From an uncultured Porphyromonadaceae bacterium (GTDB lineage: Bacteria; Bacteroidota; Bacteroidia; Bacteroidales; Muribaculaceae), in the NCBI GenBank assembly GCA_900546365.1, contig URCF01000006.1, forward strand, positions 71,974 through 135,973: a DNA stretch of 64,000 nucleotides. Direction: 5' to 3'. Made by a program: the position numbers and the translations under genes. Position 1 is the stretch's first letter; every line of letters starts with the position of its first letter. The notes under the pieces are model-generated. The model saw only the letters and a list, made by a program, of their open reading frames with translations, made no database searches and was not told where the DNA came from. This document shows positions 1 through 8,371 of this stretch, piece by piece.

Positions 1-893
1 ACGATCTCATCGTTGCGGATACCGATCATCACATTGCGCTGGTCATCGAGCAGAGCGTCGATGGCGGCCGCGCCCATACGCGAGGCAAGGATACGGTCGT
101 GGGCTGTGGGGCTTCCACCGCGCTGGAGGTGACCGAGGATAGACACACGCACATCATAGCCGGGATACTCAGTCTTCACACGCTCTGCCAAGCCCATGGC
201 ACCGCCGGTAACGGGGCTTTCGGCCACAAGCACAATAGAGGAGTTTTTGCTCTTGCGGAAGCCATTCTGTATAAGTTCGGCCAGCTGGTCCACCTGAGTG
301 CTGATCTCGGGGATAATGGCAGCTTCGGCACCGGAAGCGATAGCGCCGTTTAGAGCCAGGAAGCCGGCATCGCGACCCATCACCTCAATGAAGAACAGGC
401 GCTCGTGGCTGGTGGCTGTGTCGCGGATTTTATCTACACATTCCATGATGGTGTTGAGAGCGGTATCGTAGCCGATGGTGGTGTCAGTGCCGTAGAGATC
501 GTTGTCAATAGTGCCGGGCAGACCGATGATGGGGAAATTGAACTCCTTGGCAAAGATGCGTGCACCGGTGAGCGAGCCGTCACCGCCAATCACCACGAGA
601 GCATCGATTTCGTGACGCCTCATGTTGTCATACGCGAGCTGGCGGCCTTCTGGTGTCTGGAACTCAGGACAGCGGGCGGTCTTGAGGATTGTGCCACCCA
701 TCTGTATGATGTTGGACACATTTTGAGTTTTGAACTCCTGAATCTCATCGGAAATGAGTCCTTTGTAGCCACGGTAGATACCTTTGACCTTGAAACCGCT
801 GAAGATGGCCGAGCGGGTGACGGCGCGGATGGCGGCATTCATGCCGGGGGCATCGCCACCGGAAGTGAGAATACCAATGCACTTGATGTCCAT
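1..893 (-). CDS. pfkA: ATP-dependent 6-phosphofructokinase, C-terminus cut by window start
   Basis: This enzyme phosphorylates fructose 6-phosphate to fructose 1,6-bisphosphate in glycolysis, in the cytosol. I translated the reverse strand from the ATG at 893. The N-terminal nucleotide-binding motif SGGDAPGMNA lies at residues 11-20, GGDGS at 103-107, the catalytic PGTIDND loop at 126-132 and MGRDAG at 172-177; GHLQRGG lies near the visible end. About 297 residues are present, so roughly the last 30 residues of a typical 320-330 residue bacterial PFK lie outside the window. The GGDGS glycine pattern is that of ATP-dependent rather than PPi-dependent enzymes (family knowledge). It starts 2 bases after the upstream membrane-protein gene and is probably co-transcribed with it. 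Confidence 0.96.
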   Translation of the reverse strand, partial: MDIKCIGILTSGGDAPGMNAAIRAVTRSAIFSGFKVKGIYRGYKGLISDEIQEFKTQNVSNIIQMGGTILKTARCPEFQTPEGRQLAYDNMRRHEIDALVVIGGDGSLTGARIFAKEFNFPIIGLPGTIDNDLYGTDTTIGYDTALNTIMECVDKIRDTATSHERLFFIEVMGRDAGFLALNGAIASGAEAAIIPEISTQVDQLAELIQNGFRKSKNSSIVLVAESPVTGGAMGLAERVKTEYPGYDVRVSILGHLQRGGSPTAHDRILASRMGAAAIDALLDDQRNVMIGIRNDEI

Positions 894-895
894 AA

Positions 896-1414
896 CTATA
901 AATTGAGGGTGTTTACTTGATCTAAAACATATTTGGAGGCACCACGCCAAGGGAGGGTGCCGAAATATTTCTTATAGCGGATGTTCACCGGTTTGCCCGA
1001 CCCCTGGAGTCGCTGGAGATGATTGACAAGAGCGGGGTCTGCCACGGAGAAAGAGAGGTTGTGGGAATAGATGCGGGTAGTGTCGGTGAGGGCAGATTCC
1101 GACACCACATCCACCTCGTAGGTTTTGAACACCACCCCGCGCTTCTCCACCGCCGTCACATACCCTTTGACATGGCAGTCGGTGGCGTAGGGGTTGAGAT
1201 AGCGTATCCAGAACGCTGCGGCGAGAATCACCACCGCACACACAATGGTCCACCCCACCAGCCTGCGCAAGCGGGAGTGGCGTGGCTTGGATACCGGCGC
1301 CACAGAGTCGTTGCCGAACGATATCACGGGTCGCTGCTGCGAAGCCTGCTCATCCGCAGGAGTCCCTTCCTCGGTGAAATAGTCGGGTTTGTTATCGTCA
1401 ATCAGCATCGGCAT
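896..1414 (-). CDS. Small single-pass membrane protein of unknown function
   Basis: I do not recognise a named family. An earlier in-frame ATG exists at 1468, but the ATG at 1414 (protein begins MPMLIDDNKPDYF) fits better because it overlaps the upstream gene by only 17 bases; a second ATG at 1408 is also possible. The product is 172 residues: an acidic, low-complexity cytosolic N-terminus of about 45 residues, a basic stretch (KPRHSRLRR), one transmembrane helix at about residues 52-70, then a mostly beta-like C-terminal domain of about 100 residues ending in RGASKYVLDQVNTLNL. It sits between the UPF0104 gene and pfkA in what looks like one operon. Confidence 0.75.
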   Translation of the reverse strand: MPMLIDDNKPDYFTEEGTPADEQASQQRPVISFGNDSVAPVSKPRHSRLRRLVGWTIVCAVVILAAAFWIRYLNPYATDCHVKGYVTAVEKRGVVFKTYEVDVVSESALTDTTRIYSHNLSFSVADPALVNHLQRLQGSGKPVNIRYKKYFGTLPWRGASKYVLDQVNTLNL

Positions 1415-2477
1415 GGAGTTTGTTTCGCCGCTTTCCGGCAGCAATGCACACGAAAGTGAATATCCCAAGAAGTATCAGGAGCATGGTTTGCGAACCCATC
1501 ACAAGGTTGGCAAACGACACCCTGTAGGTGTATGTGAGCTCGGGGATGGAGGCAGCATAGATGCCGAGCCCCCACACTATGGCATACTGCCACGGACCGA
1601 GGCCGCCGTTGCTGGGCACTCCCATGGCAATGCTCGAGAGCACGAAGCACACCAGCACCGCCACAATGCCGTAGTCGCCCACCACCTGCGCGGTGGCCGG
1701 AAACGCGAAGAACGCCACGAAAAGCTGCATGAAGTAACACCCCCAGATGCAGAATGTGAGCAACAGCCATCGCCCTTTGCCGGGCATGGTGGCAATGACT
1801 GCAAACCCGGCCCAAAGCCCCTTGCAGAAATCCTTGATTTTGACAATCAGCATATTGTTGGGCATCGAGCGGAACACCACCACCACGGCTCCCACCGCAA
1901 GGATGACGCCAAGCCACAGCCATGGACTGGTCATGATGTCCATCAGATGCTCGAATGTAGTGCTATTCTGCATCAGATACTCTCCGAGAGCCGAACCAGC
2001 GAGCACGAACGTGATGGCGGTGAGCAGCGCCACAGTCACCGTGTCGGCAAGTCGTTCGGCCACCATCGAGCCAAACACTTCGGTGAACGAGGCTTTCTGA
2101 CGCTGGGCTATATAGGTGGTGCGCCACAGCTCGCCGAGCCTCGGGAGCACAAGATTGACAGCGTATGTGCCGAATATGCTGAGAGTCAAAACGAACAGCG
2201 GCACCTTGATATTGAGAGCCTTGAGCTGTATGCTCCAGCGCATAGCCCTGAAAATGTGGGAGAAGATGCTGATGAAGAGTGCGAGAACTATCCACCAGTA
2301 GTTGCAATAGTTGCGGATGATGGAAGCCATTTCGTTGACATCCACGCCGGTGAGCAGCAGATAGCATAGTCCGACGGTGATGATGAGTGGCACTCCGTAT
2401 TTCATGAAATACGACAGCACCTTCTTGAATCCTGAGTGCTGCGCGGGAGCAGTTGCTGATGAATCGGAAATAGCCAT
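1398..2477 (-). CDS. UPF0104 / lysylphosphatidylglycerol synthase-like flippase-domain membrane protein
   Basis: This is a polytopic inner-membrane protein of 359 residues with about eight hydrophobic segments. The conserved family signature LPRLGELWRTTYIAQRQ (about residues 110-127) matches the LPG_synthase_TM / YbhN (PF03706) family, whose members include the membrane half of MprF and other proteins thought to move or modify lipids. No synthetase domain is attached, so the substrate cannot be read from sequence. It has a perfect -7 box just upstream (2507-2514) and heads a three-gene run with the small membrane protein and pfkA. The family assignment is firm; the biochemical role is inference. 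Confidence 0.85.
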   Translation of the reverse strand: MAISDSSATAPAQHSGFKKVLSYFMKYGVPLIITVGLCYLLLTGVDVNEMASIIRNYCNYWWIVLALFISIFSHIFRAMRWSIQLKALNIKVPLFVLTLSIFGTYAVNLVLPRLGELWRTTYIAQRQKASFTEVFGSMVAERLADTVTVALLTAITFVLAGSALGEYLMQNSTTFEHLMDIMTSPWLWLGVILAVGAVVVVFRSMPNNMLIVKIKDFCKGLWAGFAVIATMPGKGRWLLLTFCIWGCYFMQLFVAFFAFPATAQVVGDYGIVAVLVCFVLSSIAMGVPSNGGLGPWQYAIVWGLGIYAASIPELTYTYRVSFANLVMGSQTMLLILLGIFTFVCIAAGKRRNKLHADAD

Positions 2478-2506
2478 AAATCTGCAGGTGATGAATGTTA
2501 CGCCTG

Positions 2507-2514
2507 CAAATATA
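2507..2514 (-). promoter_or_regulatory. Bacteroidota -7 box upstream of UPF0104 gene
   Basis: On the minus strand this reads TATATTTG, a perfect match to TAnnTTTG, 30 bases before the start codon at 2477. No TTG is found at the 19-20 base spacing seen at other promoters here, so only the -7 half is supported. Confidence 0.55.
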
Positions 2515-2546
2515 CAAAGAATTTATAAATGTTTATAAATATTGCG

Positions 2547-3095
2547 TCATATCCCCAGACGCACGCCCACCTTGGCCACGCCCTGTATGCCATATCCAGC
2601 TTCGGCAAATAGCCCCAGATGGGGTGTGACATCATACTGCACTCCTATCGGACTTACCTGAAATCCGAAGCGGGTAGAGTTGTAACCCGGCTCCCACTGC
2701 GGGCTCATGTAGGCGATGAGCACCCCCACGCCAAGGTGGCTGTAGAGCGTGAGTCCGCCGCGGGAATACCATTCGTAGCGGGCATTGACCAGCAGGCCGT
2801 GCCATGTGACATCACCGCCATACTGCTGCCACACATTGTCGGCTGAGGATGAGGATATGGTGTACCCCATTCCTATCCACAGCTTTGGAGCGAAACGGTG
2901 GTCGATGGTGAAGGAGAATGTGCCCCAGGAATGGTTCATGCCGTTCCAATGGTTGGAGTAGGCGGGTATATGTTCCATGGCACTTTCGGCACCGTAACCA
3001 ACGGAAATTTCGGTATCACGGGCGGAGGCGCCCGACGGGGCAGCAACGGCAGCAAGCATGGCCAAGCCAATAGCAATTAGGGAATACGATTTCAT
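2547..3095 (-). CDS. Small outer-membrane beta-barrel protein, unknown ligand
   Basis: The product has 182 residues with a Sec signal peptide (MKSYSLIAIGLAMLAAVAA, cleavage probably near ASA at about 24-26). The remainder is rich in alternating aromatic/polar strands (for example LWIGMGYTISSS and LVNARYEWYSRGGLTLYSHLGVG) and ends in a glycine-rich strand, VGVRLGI. This is the pattern of an 8-10 strand outer-membrane barrel of the OmpW/OprF-porin superfamily type. No family-specific motif is visible, and the role is unknown. It is divergent from fucI, with about 130 bases between the two starts, and 69 bases from the next minus-strand gene. Confidence 0.75.
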   Translation of the reverse strand: MKSYSLIAIGLAMLAAVAAPSGASARDTEISVGYGAESAMEHIPAYSNHWNGMNHSWGTFSFTIDHRFAPKLWIGMGYTISSSSADNVWQQYGGDVTWHGLLVNARYEWYSRGGLTLYSHLGVGVLIAYMSPQWEPGYNSTRFGFQVSPIGVQYDVTPHLGLFAEAGYGIQGVAKVGVRLGI

Positions 3096-3175
3096 TTCGG
3101 AACGATTTTTAGCACTAATTTTTAATTATAACAACTAAAAGGTGTGAATTGTGCCGATTGTAGCGATTAAAGTTT

Positions 3176-3183
3176 TATATTTG
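3176..3183 (+). promoter_or_regulatory. -7 box for the fuc-nan operon
   Basis: TATATTTG matches TAnnTTTG exactly, 45 bases before the fucI ATG at 3229. The -33 region is poor: TTG at 3149-3151 gives 24-base spacing, longer than elsewhere in the window, which would suit an activator-dependent promoter. The box also shows that fucI cannot start at the upstream in-frame codon 3151. Confidence 0.6.
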
Positions 3184-3228
3184 CAATTGCAATACGAGAC
3201 AAATCTAATTACCAAAAACAATACCAAT

Positions 3229-5004
3229 ATGAACAAGTACCCCAAAATCGGTATCCGCCCCACCATTGACGGTCGTCAGGGTGGCGTGCGAGAAAGCCTT
3301 GAAGAAAAAACCATGAGTCTGGCCAAAGCTGTGGCGCAACTGATCAGCAGCAATCTGCGCAACGGCGACGGCTCCCCGGTGGAATGCGTGATTGCGGACA
3401 CCACCATAGGCCGTGTGGCCGAAGCCGCCGCCTGTGCCGAGAAATTCGAGCGCGAGGGCGTTGGCGCCACCATCACCGTCACCTCCTGCTGGTGCTACGG
3501 CTCCGAAACAATGGATATGAATCCGCATTGGCCCAAGGCTGTGTGGGGGTTCAACGGCACAGAGCGTCCCGGCGCGGTATATCTGGCAGCCGTGCTCGCC
3601 GCCCATGCCCAGAAAGGGTTGCCCGCCTTTGGCATCTATGGCCGTAATGTACAAGACCTTGACGACAACACCATTCCCGACGATGTAGCCGAAAAACTGT
3701 TGCGGTTTGCCCGCTCTGCCATGGCTGTGGCACGGATGCGCGGCAAGAGCTACCTGTCGATAGGCAGCATGTGCATGGGTATAGCAGGATCGATTGTTGA
3801 CCCCAATTTCTTCCAGGAATATCTGGGCATGCGCAACGAGTCGGTGGATGAAACTGAAATCCTGCGCCGCATGGAGGAAGGAATCTACGACCATGAAGAG
3901 TATGCCAAAGCCATGGCGTGGACCGAAAAATATTGCAAGGTAAACGAGGGCGAGGATTTCAAAAACCGTCCCGAAAAGCGCAAAAGCCGCGAGGAAAAAG
4001 ACAAAGACTGGGAGTTTGTGGTGAAGATGATGCTCATTGTCCGCGACCTCATGACCGGCAACCCCAGGCTCAAAGAGATGGGATTCAAGGAAGAGGCACT
4101 GGGTCACAACGCCATAGCCGGCGGATTCCAGGGTCAGCGTCAATGGACCGACTGGAAACCCAACGGCGACTACACCGAAGCGCTGATGAACACTTCGTTT
4201 GACTGGAACGGCATCAGGGAAGCATTTGTGCTCGCCACCGAGAACGATGCCTGCAACGGCGTGGCGATGCTGTTTGGCCACCTGCTCACCGGCACCGGTC
4301 AGCTCTTCTCGGATGTGCGCACCTACTGGAGTCCCGAGGCTGTGAAACGCGTCACCGGCAAAGAGCTCACAGGCCGTGCCGCAGGCGGTATCATCCACCT
4401 CATCAACTCCGGCGCCACCACCCTAGATGCCACAGGCGAAAGCCTCAACGATGCCGGTGAGCATTGCATGAAGCCTTCGTGGGAGATGACTGAAAAAGAT
4501 ATGGAAGCGTGCCTGAAAGCCACCACCTGGTACCCCGCTGACAGAGACTATTTCCGCGGCGGCGGCTTCTCTAGCAATTTCCTGAGCCACGGCGGTATGC
4601 CGGTGACCATGACGCGCCTCAACCTTGTGAAAGGACTCGGTCCGGTGCTCCAGATCGCTGAAGGGTGGACCGTGGAGATAGACCCCGAAATCAACAAGGC
4701 TCTCGACATGCGCACCGACCCCACATGGCCCACCACATGGTTTGTGCCCCGTCTGTGCGACAAGCCGGCGTTCAAGGATGTGTACTCGGTGATGAACAAC
4801 TGGGGTGCCAACCATGGTGCCATCTCCTACGGCCATATCGGCCAGGACCTCATCACCCTGGCTTCCATGCTCCGCATTCCGGTGTGCATGCACAATCTGG
4901 ACGACGACAAGATTTTCCGTCCCTCGGCATGGAACGCCTTCGGCATGGACAAGGAAGGCTCGGACTACCGCGCCTGCAAGAATTACGGACCTATCTATAA
5001 ATAA
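3229..5004 (+). CDS. fucI: L-fucose isomerase
   Basis: It converts L-fucose to L-fuculose in the cytosol, the first step of phosphorylating fucose catabolism. From the ATG at 3229 the protein has 591 residues, the same length as the E. coli enzyme. The Mn2+ ligands known from E. coli FucI (E337, D361, H528) are found one position later: E338 in LATENDACNG, D362 in FSDVRTYW and H529 in GANHGAISYGH. The C-terminus, DYRACKNYGPIYK, is also typical. An in-frame codon at 3151 would add 26 residues but lies upstream of the -7 box, so it is rejected. It is the first gene of the operon, with fucA 9 bases downstream. Confidence 0.97.
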   Translation: MNKYPKIGIRPTIDGRQGGVRESLEEKTMSLAKAVAQLISSNLRNGDGSPVECVIADTTIGRVAEAAACAEKFEREGVGATITVTSCWCYGSETMDMNPHWPKAVWGFNGTERPGAVYLAAVLAAHAQKGLPAFGIYGRNVQDLDDNTIPDDVAEKLLRFARSAMAVARMRGKSYLSIGSMCMGIAGSIVDPNFFQEYLGMRNESVDETEILRRMEEGIYDHEEYAKAMAWTEKYCKVNEGEDFKNRPEKRKSREEKDKDWEFVVKMMLIVRDLMTGNPRLKEMGFKEEALGHNAIAGGFQGQRQWTDWKPNGDYTEALMNTSFDWNGIREAFVLATENDACNGVAMLFGHLLTGTGQLFSDVRTYWSPEAVKRVTGKELTGRAAGGIIHLINSGATTLDATGESLNDAGEHCMKPSWEMTEKDMEACLKATTWYPADRDYFRGGGFSSNFLSHGGMPVTMTRLNLVKGLGPVLQIAEGWTVEIDPEINKALDMRTDPTWPTTWFVPRLCDKPAFKDVYSVMNNWGANHGAISYGHIGQDLITLASMLRIPVCMHNLDDDKIFRPSAWNAFGMDKEGSDYRACKNYGPIYK

Positions 5005-5013
5005 CCTTCCGCC

Positions 5014-5652
5014 ATGATAACATCACAGCTTATAGATCTTTTTGTAGCGCAAGCCCGGCGCATTGGAAACCACGGCCTTACCATCTGCTCGTCGGGCAAC
5101 CTCTCGTGGCGCGTGGGCGATGAAGCCATCATCTCGGGCACCGGCTCATGGGTGCCCGAGCTCACCGCCGACAAGGTGTCGGTGTGCAGGGTGAGCGACG
5201 GCATGGTGCTCAACGGTGTGAGGCCGTCGATGGAGTCCACATTCCACCTCGGTGTGCTCCGCGCACGCCCTGATGTGAATGTGGTGCTGCATTTCCAGAG
5301 CCCCTACGCCACAGCCGTGGCTTGTATGGACAAGCGTCCGAATAATTTCAATTTCACCGCTGAGATGCCTCTGCATGTGGGCGAGGAGATTCCGGAAGTG
5401 CCATATTTCCGGCCCGGAAGTCCCGAGTTGGCCGAGCATGTGGTAGCCGCCCTCAAGGAGCATAATTCGTGCCTGCTGCTCAAGCACGGGCAGGTGGTGT
5501 GCGGCAAAGATTTCAACCAGGCTCTCGAGCGGGCCATGTTCATGGAGATGGGCTACCGCATTGCGGTGCTCAACGGCTCCAATGTCAATCCGCTCACCCA
5601 AAGCGAAATCAACAATCTTGAAGCTTACTTTTTAGGCAAGCAGGGCAAATGA
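5014..5652 (+). CDS. fucA: L-fuculose-1-phosphate aldolase (class II aldolase/adducin family)
   Basis: It cleaves L-fuculose 1-phosphate to dihydroxyacetone phosphate and L-lactaldehyde. The 212-residue protein has the family's phosphate-binding CSSGNLSWR (25-33) and SGTGSW (41-46), E74 in the position of catalytic E73, and zinc ligands H93 and H158. The residue matching E. coli H94 is Q95 (LHFQSPYATAV), so one of the three canonical zinc histidines is replaced. Its stop overlaps fucK by ATGA, indicating translational coupling, and the neighbours define fucose as substrate. No FucO-type lactaldehyde reductase is present in the window. The ribulose-phosphate epimerase branch of the family is less likely because of the operon. 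Confidence 0.92.
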   Translation: MITSQLIDLFVAQARRIGNHGLTICSSGNLSWRVGDEAIISGTGSWVPELTADKVSVCRVSDGMVLNGVRPSMESTFHLGVLRARPDVNVVLHFQSPYATAVACMDKRPNNFNFTAEMPLHVGEEIPEVPYFRPGSPELAEHVVAALKEHNSCLLLKHGQVVCGKDFNQALERAMFMEMGYRIAVLNGSNVNPLTQSEINNLEAYFLGKQGK

Positions 5653-7049
5653 ACGGCACTTTTTTAGCAGCAGACTTCGGTGCAGGGAGCGGGCGTATAA
5701 TCGCCGGCACCCTGCACCGCGGCAAGCTGGTGCTCGAGGAGATCCACCGGTTCGCCAACCGCAGAGTGAAGCTTGGACAACATATCTACTGGGACCTGCC
5801 GATGCTTTACGGCGAGATGCTGGAAGGGTTGCGCAAAAGTGCGGAGCGATACAGCGATATCGTAAGCATCGGCATCGACACCTGGGGCGTGGATTTCGGT
5901 CTGGTGGACATCAACGGTGCCCCGCTGGGGCTGCCGGTATGCTACCGCGACAGCTCCACCGACCCCTACCCGGCCCTGCTGGAGGAGATGGTGGGCGCAC
6001 AGCGGCTCTATCAGGAATCGGGACTGCAGCCAATGGCCATCAACAGCGTGTACAGGCTCATGTCCATGATGAATGAGAACGACCCTAAGCTCAACGCCGC
6101 GAACCACCTGCTGTTCATGCCCGACCTCCTGGCCTACTTCCTTTGCGGCCGCGCTGCAAATGAATACACCATAGCCTCCACCTCACAGCTGCTTGATGCC
6201 CGCACGCGACAATGGAACCCCGAACTGATGTCGCGGCTCAACCTGCGCAGCAACATATTCGGTCCGCTTGTGCAGCCGGGCACAACATTAGGCCCTATTC
6301 TCCCGGATGTGGCCGAACTCACCGGGCTGAGCGAACAGGTGCAGATAGTGGCCGTGGGAGGCCACGACACCGCATGCGCGGTTCATGCAGCCGCCACCAC
6401 ACCCCAATACACCCCCGGCAGCACAGCTTTTCTCAGTTCCGGCACATGGTCGCTGCTGGGTGTGGAGCTCGACGAGCCGGTGACAAGCGAGGAAGCCCGC
6501 ATTGCAGGGTTTGCAAACGAAGGAGGCACCTGCGGCCGAATCCATTTCCTTCAAAACATCACCGGGCTCTGGATTCTCCAGCAGCTTGTGGAGCAATGGA
6601 AGCGAGAGGGAGAGGAAACATCCTACCCGCGCCTTGTGGAGATGGCCGGACAGTCAGACTACCGCAGCATCATTGATGTTGACAATCCATGCTTCACCAA
6701 TCCCCGGAGCATGAGCGACGCCATACGGCAATATTGCACCGGCCACGGCATCGTGCCACCCTCCTCTCAGGCCGACATGGTGCGCTGCGTGCTGGAGTCA
6801 CTGGCCGACCGCTATCGCCGCGGCATAGAGCAGCTCAATGCCCTCATCCCCCGACCCGTAAGCCGCATCCATATTATCGGAGGAGGGTCACGCAACACTC
6901 TGCTCAACGAGCTCACCGCCCGCGCCACCGGACTTGAGGTGACTGTCGGGCCGGCAGAGGCAACCGCTGTCGGCAACATCCTCATCCAGGCCGAAGCATG
7001 CGGTGCGTTACACCATTCTGACAGCAACATTGAAATCATAGAACCATGA
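5649..7049 (+). CDS. fucK: L-fuculokinase (rhamnulokinase-like FGGY kinase)
   Basis: This ATP-dependent kinase should phosphorylate L-fuculose to L-fuculose 1-phosphate. The 466-residue FGGY protein begins with the ATP-phosphate loop FLAADFGAGSGR, has the sugar-site segment IDTWGVDFGLVD (around 77-88) with YRDSSTDPY, the second-domain VAVGGHDTACAVHA and the adenosine motif IIGGGSRNTLLN. Overall it looks more like RhaB than E. coli FucK, as is usual for Bacteroidales fucose kinases. The fucI/fucA/fucP neighbours argue for fuculose rather than rhamnulose. It overlaps both neighbours by four bases (ATGA). Confidence 0.92.
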   Translation: MNGTFLAADFGAGSGRIIAGTLHRGKLVLEEIHRFANRRVKLGQHIYWDLPMLYGEMLEGLRKSAERYSDIVSIGIDTWGVDFGLVDINGAPLGLPVCYRDSSTDPYPALLEEMVGAQRLYQESGLQPMAINSVYRLMSMMNENDPKLNAANHLLFMPDLLAYFLCGRAANEYTIASTSQLLDARTRQWNPELMSRLNLRSNIFGPLVQPGTTLGPILPDVAELTGLSEQVQIVAVGGHDTACAVHAAATTPQYTPGSTAFLSSGTWSLLGVELDEPVTSEEARIAGFANEGGTCGRIHFLQNITGLWILQQLVEQWKREGEETSYPRLVEMAGQSDYRSIIDVDNPCFTNPRSMSDAIRQYCTGHGIVPPSSQADMVRCVLESLADRYRRGIEQLNALIPRPVSRIHIIGGGSRNTLLNELTARATGLEVTVGPAEATAVGNILIQAEACGALHHSDSNIEIIEP

Positions 7050-8365
7050 AATCCAAACCTACATCCGCGCCGCTGGTACCACGCCGCTACGCGGTTACTT
7101 TCGTGCTTATCACCCTGCTGTTCGCATTGTGGGGATTCGCCAACGACATCACCAACCCCATGGTGGCAGCTTTCCAGACAGTGATGGAGCTGTCGGCGGC
7201 CAAAGCCTCGATGGTGCAGTTTGCCTTCTACGGCGGATATGCCACCATGGCTGTGCCGGCGGCACTGTTCATCCGACGGTTCAACTACAAAAGCGGAGTG
7301 CTCCTCGGGCTCGGGCTGTACGCCATCGGTGCGTTTCTGTTCATCCCCGCGGCACAATACCAGCAATTTTCTTTTTTCTGCATATCGCTGTATGTGCTCA
7401 CCTTCGGATTGGCATTTCTTGAAACTTCCGCCAACCCCTTCATCCTGTCGCTCGGTGACAAAGCGACAGCCACCCGACGCCTCAACCTTGCGCAGGCGTT
7501 CAATCCGGTCGGCTCGCTGTCGGGCATGGCTGTGGCATCGTTCATTGTGCTGCCTCAGCTCGCCTCGGAGATACGCAACAACGCGGGTCAACTGATATTC
7601 TCCACACTGCCCGAGAGCGAGAAAGCGGCTATAAGGGTGCACGACCTCGCCGTAATCCGCGACCCATACGTGGCACTCGGTCTGGTGGTGCTCGTGATAT
7701 TTCTGGTGATTCTGTGCGTGAAGATGCCGTCCACCGACCACCGTGGCGAGAAAGTGAGCTCCATGGACTCGCTGCGTCGGCTCTGGAAGAACCATCACTA
7801 CACCTGGGGCGTGTTCACGCAGATGTTCTACGTGGCGGCACAGATTATGGTGTGGACCTTCATCATCCAGTATGCCGACAATCTCGGCATTGACAAAGCC
7901 ACTGCCCAGCTCTACAATATCGTGGCCATGAGCCTTGCCCTCACCTTCAGGTTTGTGGGCACATATCTGATGAAATATTTCAACCCCCACACCATGCTCA
8001 CCATTTTCGGCATCGGAGCCTCGGTGTGCACCCTCGGCGCCATCCTGTGGGTGGGGATGGGAGGTTTGATATGCCTTGTGGCCATCAGCGCATTCATGTC
8101 CATCATGTTTCCCACCATCTACGGCATAGCGCTGGAAAATGTGCACGAACGCGACACCTCGCTGGGAGCGGCATTCCTGGTAATGGCTATTGTGGGCGGT
8201 GCACTGATGCCACCGCTGCAGGGACTTGTCATCGACCAACAGCAGCTGCTTGGACTTCCGGCAGTGAATGTGTCATTCGCACTGCCTCTTGTATGCTTCA
8301 TAATAGTGGCTGCATACGGAAAGACGGCCTCCAACATATCACAATCAAGAACCGATAGCAAATAA
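7046..8365 (+). CDS. fucP: L-fucose:H+ symporter (MFS)
   Basis: It imports L-fucose across the inner membrane with a proton. The 439-residue protein has 12 predicted helices. It follows E. coli FucP closely: LLFALWGFANDITNPMV with an acidic residue near the D46 position, QFAFYGGYATMAVPA, the segment FLETSANPF carrying the E135 equivalent, RRLNLAQAFNPVGS, and SAFMSIMFPTIYGIALEN near the C-terminal half. It is coupled to fucK by ATGA. An internal loop of about 35 extra polar residues (VLPQLASEIRNN to VIRDPY) sits between helices 5 and 6, as in FucP. Glucose/galactose GluP is the nearest alternative, but the operon favours fucose. Confidence 0.93.
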   Translation: MKSKPTSAPLVPRRYAVTFVLITLLFALWGFANDITNPMVAAFQTVMELSAAKASMVQFAFYGGYATMAVPAALFIRRFNYKSGVLLGLGLYAIGAFLFIPAAQYQQFSFFCISLYVLTFGLAFLETSANPFILSLGDKATATRRLNLAQAFNPVGSLSGMAVASFIVLPQLASEIRNNAGQLIFSTLPESEKAAIRVHDLAVIRDPYVALGLVVLVIFLVILCVKMPSTDHRGEKVSSMDSLRRLWKNHHYTWGVFTQMFYVAAQIMVWTFIIQYADNLGIDKATAQLYNIVAMSLALTFRFVGTYLMKYFNPHTMLTIFGIGASVCTLGAILWVGMGGLICLVAISAFMSIMFPTIYGIALENVHERDTSLGAAFLVMAIVGGALMPPLQGLVIDQQQLLGLPAVNVSFALPLVCFIIVAAYGKTASNISQSRTDSK

Positions 8366-8371
8366 ATATTT

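Noticed and set aside
3151..3228. 26-codon N-terminal extension of fucI
   Set aside because: It would begin upstream of the -7 box at 3176-3183, and the 591-residue form from 3229 matches E. coli FucI length.
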